Of a stretch of 64,000 bases of DNA, positions 11,390 to 22,879 are shown in pieces; positions within the stretch are counted from its first letter, which is position 1, and every line of letters begins with the position of its first letter. This DNA comes from Zerene cesonia (taxonomy: Eukaryota > Arthropoda > Insecta > Lepidoptera > Pieridae): positions 1,860,001-1,924,000 of the forward strand of contig NW_024045135.1 of assembly GCF_012273895.1 (NCBI RefSeq). The letters run 5' to 3'. A program made the position numbers and the translations under genes. Below the pieces are notes generated by a model that ran no database searches, was not told the DNA's origin, and saw nothing but the letters and a program-made list of their open reading frames with translations.

Positions 11390-13340
11390 TATAAAAACCT
11401 ACCCGATATGCACAAAATATTTCATGAGAATGCAACCGTTTCGGAGGAGTTTTATAAGTATAGATATTTAAAAAGAAAAGTAATTTAAATCGTACGTGCT
11501 AAGCTTTCATTTCCACATCATAAGGAACAATTACATCATACAATATCTAGCAATGTATCTCGCTGACCCCTAAAACCAATGTTTTAATCAACATTCGTAA
11601 AACAAAGACGTACAACGTAGGTTCATTTTCAGCCGAATTAAGCGCACTTGATTGAGCGACAACAAAGCAATACAAACTTGCTACAAATTATAAAGTTCAT
11701 AACACAAACACCAGACGATCTGCGAACTCAACTCCCTTTATAATATTACTATTTACATGTTTCTGACAGTCGCGCGCTTGCTCACCATGCTGTGGCCACA
11801 CTGGCTTTCGTTAATTGTATGAGTACCTATAAATATCTCGCTCTAGCTGTGACTCAAATCTCAGAAGTTAAATTTTGTTGAATGTATCTACTTTCCAAAG
11901 GAGGCGAAATACTAATAACTATTTTGATATTTGCAGGGTATGGGTATGTAAAAAAGGAGAATTTCAAGAATTGAAGACCTGTGATAATTCTTTGTTTCAT
12001 AGAGCTTCCACCATTCTCAATAAGTATATAGATAATTGAAAAATGATGAAACTTTTTTGTAATAAGCATACGAATAGATAGAAAATTCTATGTACTGCTC
12101 ATGAGTCTTACATTTTAACTAACTTCCGATGGTGCCGAAAGAAGTGTTTTTTCGGGTGTAGGTACATATAGTACATAAAATTAAATATCTTGAGTTGCAG
12201 TTTAGTTTAGAGGTTTTGCTATTGTCATACGAGTGCTGTTTAGTATGATGGATTATCATCACATAAGATTATCAAAGTTGATTGTTTTCTTCTATTTTCA
12301 ATAATTCTTGCGGAACTATATTGAACATTGGTCTTTAGTTATATCATAAGTGAGGGCACACAACACAGTGTGGCGATCTCAACGTCACAGGGAGGGGGGC
12401 CACCGCTGTCGGCCATTATTCGTGCCAGCCCGATCGCTCTAGCCTAGCTTATATTTACTTTAATATTCTGCAATTTCCTGCCAGCCTGTGTACGGAAATT
12501 CAGCTACAAAATATTAAGCGTATTTTTGTAAACTATACAGAGTCCACCGCTATATTGGCTTCTATTTGTTCCTTACAGACTCGAATTGTTCTCATCAAAT
12601 GTAATATATCATTTGTGAAAATGAAACACTAACAGACGACAATCCATGATGTGTTGTCGCTTGAGAACCACAGGATAGTTATTTAGCATTATTGTTATGT
12701 ACATATTATATATTACGTAAAATTAAAATGTAAAATTGATATTATTTCAACAAGAGCAACAACATAGTTTCTTGCCGGCTCTTCTCTATAGAAACTGCTT
12801 TCCGAACCGGCGGTAATTGTAAAAACTGTGTAAAATGACGGCTTATTGATGCTTCTATAAGAAGTCTAATTGAATAATTAAATGTTTGAGTTTGAATTTG
12901 CGTAACGATTTGGTCATTGCGATGGAATAAAACTGTATTTGTAGTTCCATTGATGATTATTCTAAAAGTGAAGTCAACAACCTTGAACACTCATGGGTTT
13001 TCACAATCTGTTTTATAACATCTAATATCCCTTTTTCACATTAAAGTATAAAAGTGACTAGACATTTACGCAACAAAAAACCGCGTGGGGCTGACGCTAA
13101 CCAGCTATTTATTGTGACAACAAGATCATAAGTCACTCAGAGCCGCCTCACCGCTCGACATGCAAAGCCTGAACATTACGTATTCATAGGAATTCTCGAG
13201 TGATGCCCTAATGTCAAATATCTTGTAAACGTTTCGTATTATTTTTATTCGACTCTGAAATTTTATTGTGAATGTTTTGAATAAATTTGGCAAACTGTTA
13301 TGAGTATTTCAGTATATCTTTAAAGATCATAACAAACACA
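11390..13340. other. No gene seen; one GC-rich unique island at 12360-12450
   Basis: The island (GGGAGGGGGGCCACCGCTGT) has no open frame of note and no repeat match in the window; it could be a conserved regulatory element. Confidence 0.5.
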
Positions 13341-13493
13341 CGGGGAGACCCCCCCGTGACCACGCTCGCTGTAAAGTGTTCGAAACGTCGGGTTAATAAC
13401 ATAATGAATAAATCGTCTTTAAAATTCGTTTAAAAGTCCTTAATTTTTAAATGTATAATACTCGTTTAAAATCAAACACAATAAAATACTATG
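13341..13493 (+). mobile_element. MITE family M1, left-truncated copy
   Basis: From CCCGTGACCACGCTCGCTG to about ATCAAACACAATAAAATACT the sequence follows the centre and right arm of the element at 1919. The left arm is missing. Its right end is the best preserved terminal sequence of the family in this window. Confidence 0.75.
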
Positions 13494-14112
13494 GAAGAAC
13501 TTAAAACTTTAGTAGACTCAAATGTATTACAGATCTAATAGGTCTATTCTAAGAACGAACCCTACTAGAAAACTCTTACTAAAAATTAACATACCAAATG
13601 TTATCTTCTCCTACGAATAAACTAAATCCAAATTGCTACAAGTCTGCATTACGAATACTCACGTTAAAACCGCATCAAACGAAAGGGCGAAAATTCACTT
13701 AAAACTACAAAATTCATTGGCAAAATTAAATCGAGTCACGCGTCGCGCCGCTTGACGGCCCATCCCTTCCTGATTGGATTACTGGAGCAATGGAATTATG
13801 TCCGCCATTAAAGTATCGAAACACCGGAAGATTATTTATTAATTACGTTACTGGCTTTGCTAATTGCATATCCAATTTTATTCCATTATGGTTGCCGGGG
13901 ATCGAAATTCATACTATTCGATTCGATAATTGAGTCGAGTATAAGAAATACTAAATTTTAGCACAATAAATTCTAATTAATAGAAATTGATGTATTTAAA
14001 CTACGAATATTGTATTTTTTCAACTTTAACAAACGAGTCGTATGCTTGATTTTTAGTTTCATAGCATTGAAATGCTTCACAAATGAAAAATTTTGAAAGA
14101 ATAGAAAAAATT
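13494..14112. other. No gene seen; unique island at 13735-13880
   Basis: CGCGTCGCGCCGCTTGACGG is followed by homeodomain-like ATTA-rich text (ATTAATTACGTTACTGGC). The texture is that of a conserved non-coding element; not provable here. Confidence 0.45.
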
Positions 14113-14182
14113 TCATCACGAGGCGGGATTCGAACCCGCGTTTTTGCCAAACCGTAACAACACCTAGCCTCTCGGCTCGTAT
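14113..14182 (-). mobile_element. tRNA-like sequence, probably a SINE head or tRNA pseudogene
   Basis: The B box GGTTCGAATCC (14136-14126) is perfect, and GAGCCGAGAGG (14178-14168) matches the A box at ten of eleven positions, 31 nt upstream. A TTCGAAT loop closed by GCGGG/CCCGC forms a good T arm, and TACGAG can pair with CTCGTG as an acceptor stem. The D and anticodon arms do not fold convincingly, so a working tRNA gene is unlikely. Serine/leucine-like in the A-box region. Confidence 0.5.
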
Positions 14183-14635
14183 GTTTATAACACGTGTTTA
14201 TTTATTTCGAAACGCAAAAGGAGGCACCACAACATTTAGAACTATAAAATAAATAAAAATTGAACAAAGTCCGCACCAAGAATTTAATAAAATAGTTGGC
14301 AACATTCAGTAGTCCCGAAAACGCAGCGGAGTACCAAAAATTCGTGACATACCTCGAAACAAATTCGAGTTTGAATTTCATACAATCATTTAAGGTTGCT
14401 TTGCCGGTGTTAAAAATGGCGACTTTCCCTCGCAACAACGGCTCACATATTTATGGCGGAATGCAAGGGCGGGTGCTCACTGGCGAGCGAAAATTATTAG
14501 AATGTCGAGCGGTTGTCGTAAATTTGTGGCGAAAGAATTTGCATATGGAACTTGAAGGATAGATTTTAGTGGCGGTATGATACGCTTTTCGAATTGCTTG
14601 CAGAATTAATTTTTATTAAGTTTTATTACAATAAG
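14183..14635 (+). other. ORF-like stretch without recognised product
   Basis: A plus frame of 88 codons (14296-14562, first codon TTG) and an overlapping minus frame occur in moderately GC-rich DNA. There is no ATG-initiated start with splice support and no family match, so I do not call a gene. Confidence 0.3.
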
Positions 14636-14650
14636 TATGATATGATATAT
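14636..14650. repeat. Target-site duplication, left copy
   Basis: TATGATATGATATAT is repeated exactly at 14968-14982 on the other side of the SINE. The sequence is of low complexity, so a chance contribution cannot be excluded, but 15 identical bases at the element boundaries fit a true duplication. Confidence 0.75.
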
Positions 14651-14967
14651 CATCATCAGCCCATATATGTTCCCACTGCTGGGACACAGGCCTCCTATGA
14701 GGGTTTAGGCCATAATCCACCACGCTGGCCAAGTGCGGGTTGGCAGATGTCGTAAGTCGTCGAACTTTTTTGATTGTTGGATATGCCGGTTTCCTCACGA
14801 TGTTTTCCTTCACCGTTTTAAGCAGTGGTGATGTTATCCACGTGTGCAGATAAATTGAAAAATCAATTTATTTCCTGCACGCTCGCCCCGGTCTCGAACC
14901 TCGACTTATCGATTTTGAAGTCCGAAATTTCACCACTGAGCCACCACTGCTATTTATATTTTTATTT
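14651..14967 (-). mobile_element. tRNA-derived SINE, full length, with 15-bp target-site duplication
   Basis: Read on the minus strand, the head carries a perfect pol III A box TGGCTCAGTGG (14943-14933) and B box GGTTCGAGACC (14900-14890), 32 nt apart as in a tRNA gene. The tail is the LINE-like sequence at 14657-14695 ending in TGATGATGA. It is flanked by TATGATATGATATAT at 14636-14650 and 14968-14982. About 19 AT-rich bases lie between the tRNA-like head and the upstream duplication, an untypical 5' extension. The intact boxes suggest a relatively young copy. Confidence 0.9.
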
Positions 14968-14982
14968 TATGATATGATATAT

Positions 14983-17862
14983 AATGATAAAATCACGAAA
15001 GCGTATGCTACTTATTGACGACAGTCGAATACTATTAAACGTCCATTTTAAATCAATTTATTATATATATATAGTAACACAATAATGATGAAAATATCTT
15101 TAACTGTTTCATAAAATAGCGTAGAAACATCTAAACAATTGAAAAGTTAAATAGTTAGATACGGAGAGCAGGTCTCGGGCGCCGCTCGCAGTAAATATCG
15201 CATTGTTTTGAGGACTCGCATTCACTTTGCGACTGATACTCCGCTTAACAACTAGTTTTCAACATTTCGTTGCTTTATTTTATACTACGCGCTGTACGCA
15301 AAGTTCGCAAGTCACACAATTGTGTTTTATGGGAATTTTATTCAGTGTTAATAGAAGTAAAATTAATATTCCTGGAATACGGCTAGGACTATGAATTATT
15401 GAACTGAATAGGAATTTTGTCAGTAACTATTTGTGCGAATAGTCCTATGAGATCTTTCTAAGACCTGTTTTTTTAACTAATATCTGTAACTGCCTTTTGT
15501 ATCTCACATTGCTGATAGTTAAGTTTTTTGTTATTTCAAATTCAAAATCTATCACAAAAAATAAAATATCATGTAGGTATTGCATACATATATTTTATTT
15601 ATAACTTAAAACAGACAGAATATTGCTGGACTATACCTACTTCTTAAAATATAATATACCAGACTATCTCAAACCGATCTGGAAATAATCGGGCGAAAGA
15701 ATGGTCGTCATGACTCTCTACGACGTAGTGTAAGGGGCTTACGCACATTCACTCAGACCTCAATTATAGAATTAAATACTTTCCTCGGCTCGTTTCTCAC
15801 CGCGATTGTTGTCGCTCTCTCATCGCCTTATTATTTACTTGACTTGTCTGAAAATACCCTTGATACAAACGCTATACAACACTACAGCGCTCTTGCTATA
15901 GCTATGTTTAGCGCTTGTGGAGGAAGCATGAGTGGGGTAAGCATGTGGCATTCAGTAAATTGTTTATGAAGAAATGTTTAAGATAACACCAATAACTTAA
16001 GCTTCAGTAGTTATGTAATTCAAAGACTTCATTCAGTTTGAAAAAAAAAATTATTACGTCTTAAATATAAGGTTAGATTTTTTTGTGATTGTTACAAAGT
16101 TGAACTTCTCAATGCTATTCTGTTGATTAAATATTCTTATTCAATATTCCTTATATTTCAATTTCCCTTTATTACATATTTATGTTATGTTTAATCCATT
16201 TTATTCATCTATCCTATGAATAAAAACCTTAAATCAGCATTCACCAAATTTGATTATACTATATTTATGCAAGAAAGAATAATATTACTGGGATTACCGG
16301 TTTTTTAACTAAAAAGTTGAATAAAAAATCACACAGAAGGAAACAGGCCATCTCAAACTACATTTAAATACGGAGAAAAATAAAAAGAGTGCAGTATTCG
16401 TCCACAAAAATCCACGCAGGTACCGCTAAGTCTGGTCCATTACTCACACTAAGCCCAGAGACAATGGCGCGATCCGACAATTTAACCGATTTCGCCCGGA
16501 TTTGCTCTCATTACGGTGAGGAAGAGGCTTTGTACCTTTGATTTCTTTGGCGGAATAGGTCAAAATATTTAACAAATAATAGGCTATTTTACTTCGCGAA
16601 ACGGATGCTATTTCATGGTTTTTTTTTTTCTAATTCTGTTATAATACAATAGGTTAGGTTAGTTACATCGTAGGATTAAAATTGCTCTCCGCTATGGAAT
16701 ATACGAAAACTATTTAATCGTAAAATTAATATTAAATTATCGAGTTTCCGACATTATTTTTGACCTAGGGATGCCGCAAGTATTGCATTAACCCTCTTAA
16801 ATCTAAAACTCATAACATTTTTTTTCATGTAAACTTTTACACATATATTTATAAAGAGCCATTTTTTCTAGCACCCTCCGAGATATCGCTTCAAACGAGA
16901 AGATTCGACAGAAGCTTGAATATTTATTTACTACCGAAAACCGTAGTTCCCGGTTAATACAATTCTTAGTTATAATTTATCCCGAGCATAATTTCAAAAT
17001 CTGTTAAAGCTATGTTTTTACTAAAAAGAACGTAACCATTTTTTCGTAGATAATAAATTGTGTTATTCCTAAAGATGTATTAAATATAAAGTTTCCTCGC
17101 AGGTGGCAGCCCTAGCCAGCCTTTATCCGCTAATCTCAGTTTATTGCGGCTCTAATGCTCTCCCGCTTTCTCATTATATGTTGATACTATTGCCTGTTCA
17201 GTGGGAATAGCTCCATAAATATATTGAAATTTAAAACGAAATGTATAAAACACCTCGATACTATCAAGAAATATCTTTTGAGAAATTGGAATTTATAAAT
17301 ATGTCACTAAAAAGAAACTTCTGTGAGATTTCTTTACCAAAAAAATGTAAGGAAGCATGTTATGAAACTACTCCGAACTAAACCCCGGGGCGACAACCAT
17401 ATTTAGATCGCTGCATATTAAAAAAAAAACTCCTATATAAATTGTAGCAGTACGACAATATTTAACTCATAAACAACCCAACAGATCCATAACGCAATTT
17501 ATTACCAATAACAAGCGAGAACTGAAATATCGTTCAACAAATTCTAAGCGTTAAAAATTTAATAAAACCCCTGTTTGTTACTGAAACATTCCACTGCAGG
17601 GCAGCGCGACCGAGTTGGCCATACTTGGCCCAGCGCCAGCCATATTGGCCCATATAGGCGGACCCACCGCCGCTAATTACTTTTATAGCTGTGACGCAAC
17701 ACTAGAGAATATATTAAAATTTTCACTCAACTGTAATACCTTTGCCTCTTCACTGTAACGTTGATTTCATATCCATGTATATCATTCTAAAAGATCTAAT
17801 CTTTTCGTCCTATGAATCTTTAGAGCACCAAATTCTACTGTAAGGAAACAATATTTAGCATA
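14983..17862. other. No gene seen; several GC-rich islands
   Basis: Islands at 15170-15240, 15700-15830, 16400-16570 and 17595-17690 stand out from AT-rich surroundings. The last contains the near-repeat GTTGGCCATACTTGGCCC / GCCATATTGGCCCATAT. Confidence 0.5.
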
Positions 17863-18066
17863 TCCTACTAATTCTACTAATATTATAAATGCGAAAATTT
17901 GAAAGAATGTGTATGTCCGTTACTCTGTCACGCAAAAACCACTCAACCGATAATGAAATTTTCTATGTAGACAGCTGGACTGCTGGAATACCATATAGGC
18001 CACTTTTTATCCCGATATTCTTACTAGATACGGACTTACGCGGGTGAAACCGCGGGGCGCAGCTAG
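17863..18066 (+). mobile_element. Helitron-like element with TC start and CTAG end
   Basis: The start is ambiguous: TCCTACTAAT at 17863 after A is followed at once by TCTACTAATATT at 17873, as if the first ten bases had been duplicated. The body contains GTCACGCAAAAACCACTCAA, TTTTTATCCCGATATTC and GGTGAAACCGCGGGGCGCAG and ends CTAG before T. It resembles the Lep1-type nonautonomous Helitrons described from moths. Copies b at 25432, 29142 and 47957 belong with it. Confidence 0.85.
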
Positions 18067-21000
18067 TAACCAATACGGATGAAACTATGTGAACTATGAA
18101 ATTTATATAACTGTAAAATGCGCTTTAGTCGCTTAGGTCTCACAGTCATATTTGTTTCTATTCATTAAGATTCTATATTCGTCAGACGATATTTTCCACA
18201 TAATATACAATAGAGCTTTGCGATGACTTCAAAACGATACAAACTGAAGCGGCGGAGGAGGAAATAAAAAGAGGAAACGAACCAGCTGCCCAAACTGGGC
18301 CGTCCATGCAACCTTCCGTATCATTTTCCTTTTTTGTCACGTTATAAATGAAGAAATGAGTTTTGGTTACAGAAAATATTTATTAAGGTTCATTTATCTA
18401 TCTTTATAATTTACTTCATTTTTAGTATCCTCCTTGCATCCTAAGTTTTATAAAAATAAACGTCCTTTTCACTTCTAGCTCTAAAGATAAAAGAGGAAAA
18501 GACTCGATTATTATAGTATCTATGAGATTTCATCACGAGACTACATAACACTATTGAGGATCAAATTTACCTATAAGATTGTAATATGGGTCTTAATATT
18601 TTTATATATTCATATAAAGAACTTAGGAATAACATATATATCCAAAGCTGAAAGAATTTTTGAAATCGGTCCGGCGGTCAGTTTGTAAGAATAACATGAT
18701 CAAATAAAATCTTCAGCGGCATATTACTCGTACTAGTATAAATATTTGAAATAAACGCCCCCACTTCTTTAGATAAAAAATAAACATCCATGCTTGAGTA
18801 TCTCGCAAAACCAGTATTTGAAAGGCGTCTGTTATATGGGGATTACCATTGAGTTTTATATTTAATTTCAACATGGTGGAACAACAGCAGCTATGGCCGG
18901 CATTTCAATAACGGACGTGAGCGCCGCCTCTGTCCGATTCAATAGCTTTAATGGTCCTTTGTAATATTCCTCAAAAGCCCTGCTAATTTCGCGTTTTTTA
19001 CCGTTTAATAAAGTATAATACTTGCATAAGCCCCTTTGTTATTTGGTCTGGCTACAGCTTGATTTTGTTATTTCAATATTTTACCCATGTATATATAATA
19101 TTTGTCTAGTATCAGAATATTTCATATACAGGGATTTGATGTGCATTGGAATAGACAACAAGATTAAAAATGTGAGTTTATTATTGGGTATAACTAAATA
19201 TTTTTTGTCGAATTATACAATCACGTTCCATTAGGTAGTCTAAAGTTTAGAAAATAGAAAACCATATTATTTGGTGACTCTATCCTTTACTATTAATTTC
19301 AAACAATTAATAGAAAATTGATAACAACAGCTGATTTTAATAAACCTCCAATTCTATTCCGAAATATGGTTAATATATTGCTCAGGCTTGTCAGGTCGGA
19401 TATTAGGAGGGACTAGAGGTCCGGTAACGACCTTAGGATCACAGCAACGGTTACTGCTTATCCCGGACCTGATCCCACACATTCCCGGGGCTTTCCGGAA
19501 TCCAGGCAAAGCTCGCTTGCGTCCAACAAATTTTGTAAAAGTCTTCATAAATATTCTACGTAATGAAAGAAACTTGAAAATTTACCAACGAACAACTAAA
19601 TATCTTCTAAAGTATTTCATTATGAAAGTGAAATTTTTGATATTTGATGGAATCTGACCTCAATAAACATACTTGTAAATAATTTTTCGAATTAAAAAAA
19701 AATGTAATTATTGCACTTCTAGCTTTCCTTACTCCACACCCGTAAGTCCGTGAGAAATTTGCTTTACAGTGCCACAAACTTATTTCTGATATGAAGGGTG
19801 TCGTCATCGTCGCTTCAGTGTAACTTTTTAGGCTAATACATAAAGTTTAGAATAATATTCTGGACATCTTTAAGTACATTTCTGCATATGTAAAAATAAC
19901 ATTTAGAAAGATAACAGTAAAAAACATAAAGCACATGACTATGATGTCAATTCAACATCTTTAATAAAAAATTTCGCGTAAGTACGTGATAACAAATCAT
20001 CTGCATTTTAGTATATAATATAATATTCCCATTTAGTAAACACATAGCATCATTATTAGTCTGGCTCAGCACAACGTATCGTGTCGTGCATCTGTCCACC
20101 GAGATACATTATGCAGAGCCGTTTCCTCCGGTTTATGGTTTCCTGGTACCGATGTCTAGTAATTTATCGTTTGGTCTAATATTTTATTTGTAATGCGAAT
20201 GAATATATTGTTTTAGTTAAGTAAAAAAACCCCTATTTGCATTAAAGAGTGAGTCCGGCGCTTCTATAAAAAAAATATATTTTTTGTAATGGACTATATA
20301 AGTGCTACTTGGGCAACTTAAAAATTTAATAACTTATGAAATATATTTGAAATTTAAAGAGTGATATGACAATTAACAAAACAGATGACCAACGATAACA
20401 ATAATATGTTTATTAATTTTCATTACGAGTAAAATGAACCTTCTATATCATTTAATACCTCTCTATTGAAACGCTTACCTGTCGACTATCACTAAACCGT
20501 CTGTAGCGCCTCAAAGAATGATAAAAAAGCGCATACAAGCCTGGACTAGAGTTTAAATATGAAGTTTCAGCAAGAACAGTGAGCCGGGCACATGGGCAGG
20601 TCACGGAGCGCAATCAAACCGGGATTAGTGACAAAGAACGATCGATGCTGACGTATCGACATAATTCAATTTTATGGCGCTTAGGCGATTCTGTCAGCGT
20701 TTTATAACGGGAGCTTTAACGAGATATTTTGATTTATTGATCTATAAATAATGGAGTTATCAACGTATTGTTACTTTATTCTACTGTCAAATTGACTTTC
20801 ATGTGAATGCATAAAATTGTGGTAAAAGGTATTTTACAACATTTTGACTGCTAAAAATTTTTAACTGGATTTGTGTTACTCACGGGGTAATAATTTCTAC
20901 CTTGTATTAAGTATCTCGCTCCAAAAAATCAAGTAGTAACTAAAATTTATCAAATTACAATCAATGTATATAATATTACAAACGCTGAAACTGTTCTTGT

Positions 21001-21875
21001 CTTCTATTTCAAATGCGCATCAGATATGTTCCTTATCTTTACAAAGAGGTAGAATTTTTTAAAATTAAACTTAAAAATGTTCACATTTTATGTTCAAAGT
21101 CCATTTAATAAAACTGAAGTGTCTCAGTTTTCTTCTCTTCTAAGTTATAACAACATAACTCGTATCAGTTTTCCCCATTACAATATCCCGTGTGTACAGT
21201 CTGATATAATGAAAAGATAATACATACCTAAAATAACGTTCTAAATTGTAAATAGAATATATTTTAGCCACCTCGAGGGTAATAATTAGAACATTTGTAT
21301 ATTTCACCGCGGGCCCATGGGTATCGTAGCAGAGGTAATTTCCATTGTAAAGCAAACAGAGGCGCGCCGGGAGCTCGGATAACTGGAAACTTCCAGAATG
21401 TTCGAGAATAGTTCAAGTTTTATTGATGGACGTTAACGGTCACGCATTGTTCGATCCGACGAGATAAGCTGTGAACACAACTGTTTGTAGTGTTCAGCTT
21501 TTACCATTAAGTGTTGATCAACAACAGACAGAGAGAAACGATTCAGTTTGAAGAAAACCTAATGAATTAAACATATTGTAAAACATTGAAAAGCTTAATC
21601 CCCTTCGTGGTACAGAGGTTAGTTCGTAAGCATTAATCCTCAAAAGGAATACTACATATCGGGACAAGGAGATGGTTATTTATAAAGTTGCTAATTTCAA
21701 ATTTAAAATATTTTACTCGTAAAATATATGAATCGGTGTACTACAGTCATTTCATATTTTAAGGAGTGTAATTGTTTTCATTCCTATTCTAGTAAATGTG
21801 AATGGAAATTTAAGTGCGCATAAGTAACGTTTGAATACACTCGAAATAGCAATAAATGAGTTGCGTAAATAGTGT
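18067..21875. other. No confirmed gene; coding-like islands at 19385-19530 and 20470-20720
   Basis: 19385-19530 is GC-rich and open on both strands but has no splice support. 20470-20720 is GC-richer unique DNA and contains a perfect donor-like CAG|GTAAGC on the minus strand (junction 20479/20478). Confidence 0.45.
18652..18706 (-). mobile_element. Fragment of Helitron-like element
   Basis: GAAAGAATTTTTGAAATCGG followed by TCCGGCGGTCAGTTTGTAAG matches the centre of 5281 and 36991. No ends preserved. Confidence 0.45.
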
Positions 21876-22004
21876 CGATATCGATAACTGTTTACGAGTA
21901 GTTTCATAGTGGAATTATACGAGAGCATGTCGGTCCGCAGTATCGATAACTGCGTCGTTATGTCGATATATGGTACAACCCTATGGGTAAGTATGTTGTC
22001 GATA
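21876..22004 (+). promoter_or_regulatory. Cluster of five CGATA motifs (DREF/BEAF-32-like)
   Basis: CGATA occurs at 21876, 21882, 21944, 21964 and 22000, always on the plus strand, and TATCGATA-like contexts appear at 21880 and 21942. In Drosophila, CGATA clusters are bound by the insulator protein BEAF-32 and TATCGATA by DREF at housekeeping promoters. The binding inference for this species rests on that knowledge only. Confidence 0.4.
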
Positions 22005-22665
22005 AATACTCTCAGGAAACTAACGCGTCCGATTCATGAATAAAAAGGGTGCTTGCTAGAATTAACTGTTTTGGCAGATATTCTATGGAAGTTGTTTATT
22101 TATTTTTATAACTTATATTTAGGGCTACTATACTTTCATTGTTTTTTATATCCATCCAATTTAATTTTACCAATAACTTTATATCTCATTATTAAAAAAA
22201 AAACAATTACATAATTCCGTGGTCGTTGCTTCCCATAATTGCGTATCTAGTTTTATTAGCAAGAACCGCAGATGGTACATTGTTCCTAACTTTTACGGCG
22301 TGGAAGTTTCCTTAAAAAGCTAACAGTTTTAAAAGTTAGCATACTAGTAAAACAATTGCTTTAACTTTCCATTATATAGCGATTTAATTGAGATACTCAT
22401 TTATATTCTCCGAGGTCATGCGTTAAATTACTTCAGTTAAAATAAAAAAAGATAATAAAAACAAAGTTATGTGGCTATTTCAAATGCCTCTCACGGTTCA
22501 TCGATTCTTTTAATCTCTACGGCGGTTTGAATACGTAGTCTCATACATTATATGTGTAATTTTCAATTATAATAATGCGTTTTAAAAAAGTATTAGAAGA
22601 TCGTGAACGGAAAACTAAGAGAAATCAGTTTATTGTGCGAATTAATCGTAGTTATTGTGTTTTAA

Positions 22666-22866
22666 AGTGAAGTCCCGTGTCCACTGGGGTATAGGGCAGA
22701 TGATATACATCTGTTTCACTGATCTATTTTCTTTATGGACAAGTAGGTGATCAACCGTCTGGGTCCTGCCAGACCGAGACATTTTTTTGCGTCCCCACCG
22801 GGAATCGAATCCAGGATTCCTCGGTTCTAAGCTCACGCGTTAACCACTGTACCAAAGAAGTGGTCA
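22666..22866 (-). mobile_element. tRNA-derived SINE of a second family, with 13-bp target-site duplication
   Basis: On the minus strand the head has a perfect A box TGGTACAGTGG (22854-22844) and B box GATTCGATTCC (22811-22801, one change). The rest (GGTCCTGCCAGACCGAGAC and ATGATATACATCTGTTTC, given here in plus or minus sense) is unrelated to the family at 14651. It is flanked by TATTGTGTTTTAA at 22653-22665 and 22867-22879, a clear retroposition duplication. The pol III boxes are intact enough for a recent insertion. Confidence 0.9.
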
Positions 22867-22879
22867 TATTGTGTTTTAA

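Noticed and set aside
11085..11435. 116-codon minus-strand open frame
   Set aside because: It lies almost entirely inside a LINE 3' end that recurs seven times in the window; the same text is broken in the other copies.
14113..14182. Functional tRNA gene
   Set aside because: T arm and pol III boxes are good but D and anticodon arms do not fold; called a tRNA-like remnant.
22801..22854. Functional tRNA gene on the minus strand
   Set aside because: The boxes belong to a SINE with target-site duplications.
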